From: a virus
Length of the DNA stretch: 23,180 nt
Reading direction: 5' to 3' (one strand)
Virus record (IMG/VR): IMGVR_UViG_3300030117_002115
Span: 1-23,180 of that record
Every line of letters begins with the position of its first letter. Position 1 is the stretch's first letter. Shown here one piece after another: positions 14,448-20,531 of this stretch. The position numbers and the translations under genes were made by a program. The notes under the pieces were generated by a model. That model ran no database searches, was not told the origin of the DNA, and saw nothing but the letters and a program-made list of their open reading frames with translations.

Positions 14448-15350
14448 ATGGCAATTAATAGAGCACAATTAGCGAAAGAGCTCGAGCCAGGCCTTAATGC
14501 CTTGTTCGGTATGGAATACTCAAGATACGAATCTCAACATTTAGAGATCTATGAAACTGAAACTTCTGATAGAGCGTTTGAAGAAGAAACACTTATCGTA
14601 GGATTTGGTAATGCAGAGGTAAAAGCTGAAGGTAGTGGTGTCAGATTTGATACAGCTAACGAAGGTTATACATCTCGTTACACCCACGAAACAGTGGCTT
14701 TAGCATTCGCACTAACCGAAGAAGCAGTTGAAGACAATCTTTATGATAGACTCGGAGCAAGATATACCAAAGCACTAGCAAGGTCTATGGCTAATACAAA
14801 GCAAATCAAAGCTGCATCTGTATTGAACAATGCGTTCTCTACAACAGGTGGTGATGGTAAAGTGCTTGTAGCTACAGATCATCCACTAGGAGGCGGAGGT
14901 TCACTAGCAAACAGAGCTACCACTATGGCGGATCTTAATGAAACTTCACTTGAAGACGCATTAATTAATATCTCTACATTTACGGATGATAAAGGTCTTA
15001 ACATTGCGTTAAAAGGAATGAAGCTAATTATTCCACCACAATTAGTATTTGTTGCTGACAGATTACTACAAAGCCCAGGCAGAGTAGGAACTTCTGACAA
15101 CGACATAAATGCTATTAAGAATACTGGTATGCTACCTGATGGTTATGTTGTAAATAATTATCTGACAGATACAGATGCTTATTTCATAAAAACTGACTGT
15201 CCAGATGGATTTAAGTATTTTGAAAGATCTCCAATGACAACTTCATTGGAAGGTGATTTCGATACTGGAAACATGAGATATAAGGCTAGAGAGCGTTACA
15301 GCTTCGGATATTCTAACTTTAGAGCCGTTTACGGTTCTCAAGGAGCTTAA
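14448..15350 (+). CDS. Major capsid protein (300 aa)
   Basis: The 300-aa protein fits an HK97-fold capsid subunit. It has an N-terminal helix-rich arm (MAINRAQLAKELEPGLNALF), an extended E-loop-like segment (about 47-80), a long spine-helix region (about 88-130, with DNLYDRLGARYTKALARSMA), and beta-rich peripheral parts ending with RARERYSFGYSNFRAVYG-like sequence. The N-terminal ELEPGLNALFGMEY recalls Mu gpT-like capsid proteins, but I am not certain of the family. AGGAG at 14435-14439 is a good ribosome binding site. A strong terminator follows, as is usual after capsid genes. Confidence 0.88.
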   Translation: MAINRAQLAKELEPGLNALFGMEYSRYESQHLEIYETETSDRAFEEETLIVGFGNAEVKAEGSGVRFDTANEGYTSRYTHETVALAFALTEEAVEDNLYDRLGARYTKALARSMANTKQIKAASVLNNAFSTTGGDGKVLVATDHPLGGGGSLANRATTMADLNETSLEDALINISTFTDDKGLNIALKGMKLIIPPQLVFVADRLLQSPGRVGTSDNDINAIKNTGMLPDGYVVNNYLTDTDAYFIKTDCPDGFKYFERSPMTTSLEGDFDTGNMRYKARERYSFGYSNFRAVYGSQGA

Positions 15351-15360
15351 GGAACGATTT

Positions 15361-15388
15361 ATTGTAGCGTTTCTCACTCAACTACAAT
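15361..15388 (+). other. Short inverted repeat just before the capsid terminator
   Basis: ATTGTAG (15361-15367) and CTACAAT (15382-15388) form a 7-bp stem with a 14-base loop, 10 bases after the capsid stop and just before the terminator hairpin. It could protect the 3' end of capsid mRNA from exonucleases or be a protein binding site. No U-run follows, so it is not itself a terminator. Confidence 0.4.
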
Positions 15389-15393
15389 TACTT

Positions 15394-15418
15394 AAGGGAG
15401 CTTCGGCTCCCTTTTTTT
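15394..15418 (+). terminator. Strong Rho-independent terminator after the capsid gene
   Basis: Eight-base-pair stem AAGGGAGC (15394-15401) / GCTCCCTT (15406-15413) with the stable tetraloop TTCG, then T residues to 15418. It ends the packaging and head unit. The stem arms match those of the terminator at 1335-1360. Confidence 0.92.
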
Positions 15419-15419
15419 G

Positions 15420-15448
15420 TTGATTACTTTCATTTCTAGGTGTAAACT
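15420..15448 (+). promoter_or_regulatory. Possible promoter for the second late unit
   Basis: TTGATT (15420-15425) and TAAACT (15443-15448) are separated by 17 bases; each matches the consensus at 4 of 6 positions. It lies immediately after the capsid terminator and about 75 bases before the next gene, where a promoter is needed unless transcription reads through. The match is modest. Confidence 0.35.
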
Positions 15449-15521
15449 CAAGATAGTTTTAAATTAATTAGCTTAATGAGGATCAATTCGATTTCCATTA
15501 ATACAAGTAAAGGAGTTCATA

Positions 15522-16238
15522 ATGGCTAATCCACATTTTCAAAACTTAATACTATGGGCAGGTAATACTGTTGCTACGGAGCACAAGAAAAATCAACCCA
15601 TGTTCGTTCCATATCCATCAGATCAAACGTACTATATGTACCATAATGATTTTTTCACTTATAACTCTGGTGATTGGACTATAACAACTACTGAGGCTGG
15701 TACTGGTAGTGCATCTGAAGCTGTTACTTCATCAGCAGGTGGAGCTTTATTGCTTACTAATGCTGCTGGAGATAACGATTTAGACTTTTTGCAATTAAAA
15801 GGTGAAGGGTTTAAATTAAGCACAAGTAAAAATGCATACTTTTCTGCTAGATTTAAAGTAAATGATGTAGACCAATCTGACTTTGTTATGGGTCTTGGCA
15901 TAACAGATACAACACCACTTGATACTACAGATGGTGTGTTCTTTATTTCAGCAGATGGTGATGCAGGGTTAGATTTCTTAGTTGAGAAAGATAACAGTGC
16001 CACTACTACAGAAGATGTAGCAACTATGGCAGATGATACTTTTATTACAACCACTTGGTTTATAGATTCAAATGCTTCAAAAGTATATTATTCAATCAAT
16101 AATGCTGATCCAGTAGGAGTTGCAATTACCAACTTACCTGATGATGAAGAATTAACTGTATCATTTGGTATCCAAAATGGCGAAGCTTCAGCACAAACTA
16201 TGACTATTGATTACGTTGTAGCTGCAGTTGAAAGATAA
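15522..16238 (+). CDS. Beta-rich virion structural protein (238 aa)
   Basis: The protein starts MANPHFQNLILWAGNTVATE and then has an acidic beta-sandwich-like body, with DDFFTYNSGDW-type sequence near residue 43, SARFKVNDVDQSDFVMGLGI (about 107-126) and TISYSIN-like strands to the end. The pattern resembles a concanavalin/laminin-G type jelly roll, as found in capsid-surface or fibre proteins. It has a strong ribosome binding site (AAGGAG, 15510-15515). As first gene after the capsid terminator it is probably an abundant virion protein. It could bind sugars on the host surface, but no binding residues can be named. Confidence 0.7.
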   Translation: MANPHFQNLILWAGNTVATEHKKNQPMFVPYPSDQTYYMYHNDFFTYNSGDWTITTTEAGTGSASEAVTSSAGGALLLTNAAGDNDLDFLQLKGEGFKLSTSKNAYFSARFKVNDVDQSDFVMGLGITDTTPLDTTDGVFFISADGDAGLDFLVEKDNSATTTEDVATMADDTFITTTWFIDSNASKVYYSINNADPVGVAITNLPDDEELTVSFGIQNGEASAQTMTIDYVVAAVER

Positions 16239-16248
16239 GGAGTAAATT

Positions 16249-16650
16249 ATGGCTGATGCAGTAACATCACAAACCATTCAAGATGGCGAAAAGACTGCTA
16301 TTATGAAATTCACTAATGTGTCAGATGGCACAGGTGAATCGGCTGTAAAAAAAGTAGACGTTTCTGCACTTACTACAAATAGTGCAGGAGAGTCTTGTAC
16401 TTCAGTATCAGTCGCTAGAATATATTGGGCTACTAGAGGTATGGGTGTAAATTTAGAGTTTGATGCTACTTCTAATGTGTTATTAACTGGTTTACCATCA
16501 GATAGCACTGGAGATGAGTATTACGATTTATTTACAGGCATACCGAATAATGCAGGAAGTGGAGTTACTGGAGATATTGACTTTACTACTGTTGGACACT
16601 CTAGTGGCGACACATATTCAATCATTTTAGTTCTTAATAAAAACTATTAA
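16249..16650 (+). CDS. Beta-rich phage structural protein (133 aa)
   Basis: This 133-aa acidic protein is made mostly of short strands rich in Ser, Thr, Gly and Asp (KFTNVSDGTGESAVKKVDVS; ARIYWATRGMGVNLEFDATS). I associate this pattern with a small structural protein common in marine phages. It starts 10 bases after the preceding stop with an AAGGAG ribosome binding site in the gap, so the two are probably co-expressed and may form one surface structure. No catalytic motif is visible. Confidence 0.65.
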   Translation: MADAVTSQTIQDGEKTAIMKFTNVSDGTGESAVKKVDVSALTTNSAGESCTSVSVARIYWATRGMGVNLEFDATSNVLLTGLPSDSTGDEYYDLFTGIPNNAGSGVTGDIDFTTVGHSSGDTYSIILVLNKNY

Positions 16651-16653
16651 TGA

Positions 16654-16956
16654 ATGGTTGTAAAAAGAAAAAAAGCTAAATCTATACGCAGAACAACTGG
16701 TAAAGGTGGTAATTACCGTCCCACTAAAAGTGGGGCGGGCATGACCAAGAAAGGTATTAGAGCATATAGAAAAGCAAACCCTGGTTCAAAACTCAAAGGA
16801 GCTGTCACTGGAAAAGTTAAAAAAGGCAGTAAAGCCGCTAAAAGAAGAAAATCCTATTGTGCAAGGTCTTTAGGACAACTTAAAAAAAGTTCTGCTAAAA
16901 CTAGAAATAATCCCAACTCAAGAATTAGACAAGCAAGAAGAAGGTGGAAATGTTAA
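16654..16956 (+). CDS. Small very basic phage protein ending in RRRWKC (100 aa)
   Basis: The 100-aa protein is extremely rich in Lys and Arg. Recognisable blocks are GAGMTKKGIRAYRKANPGSK (27-46), LKGAVTGKVKKGSKAAKRRK (47-66), SYCARSLGQLKKSSAK and the end NPNSRIRQARRRWKC. I recall this as a conserved phage family (a DUF, possibly DUF6321) of unknown function. The charge suggests binding to DNA or RNA. Two Cys (one mid-protein, one at the very end) could form disulphides or bind metal. No ribosome binding site; it lies 3 bases after the previous stop and directly abuts the next gene. Confidence 0.78.
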   Translation: MVVKRKKAKSIRRTTGKGGNYRPTKSGAGMTKKGIRAYRKANPGSKLKGAVTGKVKKGSKAAKRRKSYCARSLGQLKKSSAKTRNNPNSRIRQARRRWKC

Positions 16957-17280
16957 ATGAGTAAAGCAAAAATAAAAAAAGTAGTGAAAGGATTGCAGAA
17001 AGCAAGTAAAACACACGCTAAACAAGCAAAAACTTTACAATCTATAAAGATGAAAAAAGGTGGCAAGGTTAAAAGCGGTGGCAAAATTTGTCCAGAAGGC
17101 AAAGCATGGGCGAAACGCACGTTTGATACATACCCGTCTGCTTATGCAAATATGGCTGCTTCTAAATATTGTAAAGACCCAAATTATGCAAAAGGCAGCA
17201 AAAAAAGAAAAAAGAAAGCTAAAGGTGGTTTTGTTTCTATTCGTGGTCAAGGTGCAGTAATGTCAAATAGGTTGAGATAA
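16957..17280 (+). CDS. Small Lys-rich protein with two double-glycine motifs (107 aa)
   Basis: The core, GGKICPEGKAWAKRTFDTYP (41-60) followed by SAYANMAASKYCKDPNYAKG (61-80), is a conserved block I associate with phage proteins of unknown function; two Cys (45 and 72) lie in it. A helical Lys-rich N-terminus precedes it. The motif KKGGKV is at 33-38 and AKGGFV at 88-93. The last 18 residues (GGFVSIRGQGAVMSNRLR) closely match the C-terminus of the next gene's product. The start follows the previous stop with no gap, and the stop overlaps the next start (TAATG). Likely a nucleic-acid-binding or virion-packaged protein; this is inference. Confidence 0.75.
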   Translation: MSKAKIKKVVKGLQKASKTHAKQAKTLQSIKMKKGGKVKSGGKICPEGKAWAKRTFDTYPSAYANMAASKYCKDPNYAKGSKKRKKKAKGGFVSIRGQGAVMSNRLR

Positions 17281-17723
17281 TGGGACAATTAGCTGAATGG
17301 AGAAAACAAAACTGGGTGCGTATTGGAACAGATGGTTCAATAAAAGGACCATGTGGTACAAGCAAGGATAAAAAAAACCCAGATAGATGTTTACCAGCAG
17401 CTAAAGCAAGAAGTTTATCTAAATCAGAAAGAGCAACAACTGCCAGAAAAAAGAAAAGAGCTGGAGCAAAAGGTAAAACAGTAGTAGCAAATACAAAAAA
17501 AGCTAAAGTAAAACTAAAAAAAGGTGGACCTATGATAAAAAATAAATCTAAAGCTGATCTTAATAAAGATGGCAAATTATCTTCTTATGAAAAGAAAAGA
17601 GGCATGGCTATTGAAAGATCTATGGCTGCTCAAAACAGAGTAAAAGTGAAAAATGGTGGTTTTATAGCTAGAGGTTGTGGTAAAGTTATGAATAACCGCA
17701 GAAAAGTAACCACTATAAGCTAG
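17280..17723 (+). CDS. Lys-rich protein with EF-hand-like loop (147 aa)
   Basis: The N-terminal part (WRKQNWVRIGTDGSIKGPCG at 7-26, then KKNPDRCLPAAKARSLSKSE at 31-50) is a conserved phage block that I recall as a DUF (possibly DUF5872) of unknown function, with Cys25 and Cys37. A Lys-rich linker holds KKGGPM (80-85). Residues 93-104, DLNKDGKLSSYE, match a calcium-binding EF-hand loop with acids or Asn at 1, 3, 5 and Glu at 12. KNGGFI (124-129) opens a tail, ARGCGKVMNNRRKV, that matches the previous protein's end. The TAATG overlap ties it to that gene. The function is unknown; calcium binding is a testable guess. Confidence 0.75.
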   Translation: MGQLAEWRKQNWVRIGTDGSIKGPCGTSKDKKNPDRCLPAAKARSLSKSERATTARKKKRAGAKGKTVVANTKKAKVKLKKGGPMIKNKSKADLNKDGKLSSYEKKRGMAIERSMAAQNRVKVKNGGFIARGCGKVMNNRRKVTTIS

Positions 17724-17731
17724 GAGAAATT

Positions 17732-17899
17732 ATGCCAAAGAAAAAATCTGAGGATCCAAAATTACAAGCTAGATTAAATGCTAAAGTAAGACCAGATGAG
17801 CCAGTTAAGGATGAGCGTATTTACATAAATATGCCTAAGAAAAAGGCTCCTGCAAAAAAAACCACTGCTAAAAGAGGCAGACCAAAGAAAAAGGATTAA
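17732..17899 (+). CDS. Small basic protein with AT-hook-like motif (55 aa)
   Basis: This 55-aa protein has a good ribosome binding site (AGGAG, 17722-17726, overlapping the previous stop codon). It starts MPKKKSEDPKLQARLNAKVR and ends MPKKKAPAKKTTAKRGRPKK-KD. The KRGRPKKK stretch has the GRP core of an AT-hook, a motif that binds the minor groove of AT-rich DNA, which fits this AT-rich genome. MPKKK occurs twice (1-5 and 34-38), so the halves may be an old duplication. It lies inside the lysine-rich gene cluster. A DNA-binding or DNA-condensing role is a reasonable inference. Confidence 0.65.
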   Translation: MPKKKSEDPKLQARLNAKVRPDEPVKDERIYINMPKKKAPAKKTTAKRGRPKKKD

Positions 17900-17901
17900 T
17901 T

Positions 17902-18132
17902 ATGTTTAAAAGAACTAAATATTATGCTACTGGTGGTCCTGTAAAAAACCCAAAAGGTATGGCTAAAGGCGGAAAGGCTTCAAAGTACATGGCTAAAGGC
18001 GGAAAAGCTAGTAAATACATGGCAAAAGGAGGCAAGGCTTCTAAGTACATGGCAAAGGGCGGTAAAGCTTCTAAATACATGGCCAAAGGCGGCAAAGCTT
18101 CAAAATATATGTCAAAAGGCGGAAAAGTTTAA
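17902..18132 (+). CDS. Tandem-repeat Lys/Gly protein, MAKGGKASKY x5 (76 aa)
   Basis: A 19-residue leader containing ATGGPV (9-14) is followed by five exact copies of MAKGGKASKY and a shortened sixth unit, MSKGGKV. The protein has no acidic residue, and 21 of its 76 residues are Lys. The repeats are 30 bp in DNA and differ only by silent changes, so the peptide is being conserved rather than newly copied. It starts 2 bases after the preceding stop. It has no fold that I recognise; it could bind DNA, lipid or other virion proteins as a repeated short ligand, or carry repeated targeting signals. Similar small proteins occur in marine phage contigs, from memory. Confidence 0.75.
   Translation: MFKRTKYYATGGPVKNPKGMAKGGKASKYMAKGGKASKYMAKGGKASKYMAKGGKASKYMAKGGKASKYMSKGGKV
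17959..18129 (+). repeat. Five and a half tandem 30-bp coding repeats
   Basis: Units start at 17959, 17989, 18019, 18049, 18079 and (partial) 18109. Each complete unit encodes the same 10 residues. Eight of the ten codons vary between units and every difference is synonymous; for example the Ala codon is GCT, GCT, GCA, GCA, GCC, and the Ser codon switches between TCA, AGT and TCT. Confidence 0.95.
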
Positions 18133-18137
18133 TTTTT

Positions 18138-18153
18138 AATAACGGGGGTTATT
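18138..18153 (+). promoter_or_regulatory. Ribosome binding site presented in a hairpin loop
   Basis: AATAAC (18138-18143) and GTTATT (18148-18153) can pair around a GGGG loop. The GGGGG run (18144-18148) is the only Shine-Dalgarno-like sequence for the TTG start at 18154 and sits 5 bases before it. The weak stem could tune translation. Confidence 0.4.
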
Positions 18154-18843
18154 TTGTCTTATTTAATATCGAACATACCACAGTTCAAATGTTGGGTGCG
18201 TAAAGAATTTACAGCAAATCATCAAAAATATCATGGAGAATACTTACACGCATTAGCTTTTGCAGTAAATACTATTCCAGATAGGTCATTATCATTTCAA
18301 GTAGTCTTCACAGGCTGTGAGACTGATTTAGAGGAACATCCTGATGAAAACGTACATGGTGGTGCAATGTGGGCAAGGATGCCCATACAAGCTCTTATAG
18401 CAGACGTGCCTTTAGCAGAATGGCCTACACCTATGGAAGACCATTTAGCTCAACCGTGGGATTGTTTGTCACATCATCATTCAGTTGTGGTATTAGATAG
18501 AGTTAGCTCATCTCCTTGGATATGTAAAATAAATGGTGAGTTTTACACAGGAACTTATATGTTTACAGTAGATTACACTGAAAATAGTATTGCAGATGAT
18601 TCTGCACAACATAAACAAAGTCATGTGCTATACTTAACAGACGCTGGTGAATACACTGGTAATTTTGTAGCTTTACCTAACAATAGAGTAAGAGCGACAA
18701 ATCCAGCATTATGGCGTGTAGGAGAAGGTCCACCAGATTTTTCTCCAAGTCAATGGATTCACTCAGCAGAAAAACACGATAGTTATATGGATTCAAACAT
18801 AACTTTTGATAATCTATATAATCAAGATGACAGGAAAGACTAA
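18154..18843 (+). CDS. Conserved marine phage protein of unknown function (229 aa)
   Basis: The N-terminus (SYLISNIPQFKCWVRKEFTA) and the block YLHALAFAVNTIPDRSLSFQ (about 30-49) look like a family I recall in several marine phages, without known function. Aromatic and His-rich stretches include WDCLSHHHSVVVL (about 101-113) and NGEFYTGTYMFTVDY (about 127-141); a proline-rich GPPDFSPSQWIHSAEKHD lies near the end. Several His, Asp and Cys could bind a metal, but no known motif is complete. The start is TTG at 18154, chosen because the recalled family begins with MSYLISNIP and no in-frame ATG occurs before about residue 97. It lies between the basic-protein cluster and the adaptor genes. Confidence 0.75.
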   Translation: MSYLISNIPQFKCWVRKEFTANHQKYHGEYLHALAFAVNTIPDRSLSFQVVFTGCETDLEEHPDENVHGGAMWARMPIQALIADVPLAEWPTPMEDHLAQPWDCLSHHHSVVVLDRVSSSPWICKINGEFYTGTYMFTVDYTENSIADDSAQHKQSHVLYLTDAGEYTGNFVALPNNRVRATNPALWRVGEGPPDFSPSQWIHSAEKHDSYMDSNITFDNLYNQDDRKD

Positions 18844-19514
18844 TGGCATTATCTGGAAGCACTAATTTTGAACCAAACGTAACTGAGTTTATTGAAGAAG
18901 CATATGAAAGATGTGGAACTGAATTAAGGACAGGTTATGACCTTAAAACAGCAATACGTAGTGTTAATTTAATGCTCGCTGAATGGGCGAATAGAGGTTT
19001 AAACCAATGGACCATTGAACAAGCAACACAAACTGTTACAGAAGGTACTTCAAGTTATTCTCTTAATTCAAATGTAATTGATGTTTTAGATGTGGTTGTA
19101 CGTAGAACAGTAAATCAAACACAAACAGATATAAGCATGAATCGTATTAGTAGATCTGAATATTTGAATATTCCTAACAAAACTACAAAAGCAAGACCAT
19201 CTCAATTCTTTTTTGATAAATTAAGCACTCCATCACTTAAAGTTTGGCCTGCACCCGAAAACAGCACAGATATTTTAGTTTTTAATAAACTTGTGCGTAT
19301 GGATGATGCAGATGCAGCTACTAATACTATGGATATGCCTTTTAGGTTTTACCCTTGTTTTGTAGCAGGTTTAGCTTATTACATATCTTTAAAAAAGAAT
19401 CCACAACTTACTCCTCAACTAAAAGCTTTATATGAAGAGGAGTTCCGTAGAGCTGCTGACCAAGATGAAGATAGAGCGTCATTCAGAATTAGACCAAATA
19501 TAAGGATGAATTAA
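18843..19514 (+). CDS. Head-tail adaptor-like protein 1 (223 aa)
   Basis: The start, MALSGSTNFEPNVTEFIEEA, then YERCGTELRTGYDLKTAIRS and NLMLAEWANRGLNQWTIE, gives a helical N-terminal half as in phage adaptor or tail-tubular proteins that form a ring beneath the portal (P22 gp4 or T7 gp11 type). A central beta region (about 64-150, VIDVLDVVVRR) and a C-terminal helical part (YEEEFRRAADQDEDRASFRI) complete the plan. AGGA at 18832-18835 is the ribosome binding site. The layout matches that of the gene at 19851. The adaptor role is an inference from pattern and position. Confidence 0.75.
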   Translation: MALSGSTNFEPNVTEFIEEAYERCGTELRTGYDLKTAIRSVNLMLAEWANRGLNQWTIEQATQTVTEGTSSYSLNSNVIDVLDVVVRRTVNQTQTDISMNRISRSEYLNIPNKTTKARPSQFFFDKLSTPSLKVWPAPENSTDILVFNKLVRMDDADAATNTMDMPFRFYPCFVAGLAYYISLKKNPQLTPQLKALYEEEFRRAADQDEDRASFRIRPNIRMN

Positions 19515-19515
19515 A

Positions 19516-19854
19516 ATGGCATACGCACTTGGTAAATTTGCAAAAGCTTTATGTGATAGGTGTGGTTTTGAATATAAATTAAACGAACTTAAACAAGAAT
19601 GGAATGGGTTAAAAACTTGTCCAGACTGCTACGAGCCAAAACATCCACAACTAGAGCCGCTTACAGCTACTGCTGATCCAGAAGCTTTGTATAAACCAAG
19701 ACCAAATAATGATGCTGAAGAAGGTGAAGGTTTTGTTGTTGTTGTGCAATCAAATAACTTTAAACCAGATTTTCTTAATCCATCAACTTTACCAACAAAC
19801 TTTACAGTAAGCGAGATGACAGGTGGAGTAGGCGAGGTTACAATAGTTACATGA
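19516..19854 (+). CDS. Zinc-ribbon protein between the adaptor genes (112 aa)
   Basis: Four Cys in two knuckles, C13-x2-C16 (CDRC) and C35-x2-C38 (CPDC), followed by YEPKHPQ, make a zinc-ribbon of about 26 residues. The rest (46-112) is acidic, proline-rich and probably disordered, ending EMTGGVGEVTIVT. Zinc-ribbon proteins of this kind lie beside head-tail connector genes in several phages; they may be connector components or assembly factors. AAGGA (19502-19506) is the ribosome binding site and the stop overlaps the next start (ATGA). Confidence 0.75.
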   Translation: MAYALGKFAKALCDRCGFEYKLNELKQEWNGLKTCPDCYEPKHPQLEPLTATADPEALYKPRPNNDAEEGEGFVVVVQSNNFKPDFLNPSTLPTNFTVSEMTGGVGEVTIVT

Positions 19855-20525
19855 CATTATCAGAGTTAAAAACACTTATACAAAATTATGTAGAAAATAC
19901 AGAAACTACTTTTGTAGCAACATTAGATGATTTTATTAAAAATGCAGAAGAAAGAATATTTGAGCTTATACAGTTTGATTTCTTTCGTAAAAATGTTACT
20001 GGTACCTTAACGACTGGTAATACTTATTTAACAGCTCCAAGCGATTTTCAAATGAGTTTTTCTCTTGCAGTAATAGATAGCAATGGTGATTATAAATATT
20101 TAGATAAAAAACATCCGACTTTTATGAGAGAGTACAGCGTTGATCCAACAGATACTACAGCTAGAAGTCAACCTTTATATTACGCAGATTTTGATAAGGA
20201 ACTATCTACAGCTTCTAATAACGGTTCTACCCTCATAGTAAGTCCTGTTCCAGATGCTGATTATAACGTTGAATTGCATTATTTATTTAAACCAAATTCA
20301 TTAGTTACAGATACTACAGGTACTTGGATTTCTAATAATGCAAGAAACGCTTTACTATATGGTTCATTAGTAGAGGCTAATATTTTTTTAAAAGGTGAAA
20401 GCGATATGCAACAGCAATACGAGCAACGTTTTTTACTAGAAATAACAAGGCTTAAAAACCTTGCAGAAGCTCGCGGAAGGAGAGATGAATACCGTTATGA
20501 TTCTTTGAGGACAACGGTATCTTAA
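19851..20525 (+). CDS. Head-tail adaptor-like protein 2 (224 aa)
   Basis: The order is a helical N-terminus (LSELKTLIQNYVENTETTFV, then DDFIKNAEERIFELIQFDFF), a beta-rich middle (TYLTAPSDFQMSFSLAVIDS; HPTFMREYSVDP), a STLIVSPVPDADYNVELHYL block near residues 124-144, and a C-terminal helical part (NALLYGSLVEANIFLKGESD). The order and the P-V-P/A-P turn in the centre match the gene at 18843, so the two may be distant paralogues forming stacked connector rings. Translation is coupled to the zinc-ribbon gene by a 4-base overlap. Confidence 0.75.
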   Translation: MTLSELKTLIQNYVENTETTFVATLDDFIKNAEERIFELIQFDFFRKNVTGTLTTGNTYLTAPSDFQMSFSLAVIDSNGDYKYLDKKHPTFMREYSVDPTDTTARSQPLYYADFDKELSTASNNGSTLIVSPVPDADYNVELHYLFKPNSLVTDTTGTWISNNARNALLYGSLVEANIFLKGESDMQQQYEQRFLLEITRLKNLAEARGRRDEYRYDSLRTTVS

Positions 20526-20531
20526 AAATAC

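Noticed and set aside
15659-16054. A 131-codon open frame on the minus strand
   Set aside because: It is the shadow of the Ser/Thr-rich structural gene at 15522 and has a low-complexity product.
17959-18129. Regular 30-bp repeats as a possible CRISPR array
   Set aside because: There are no spacers; the units are directly adjacent, in frame, and encode one peptide.
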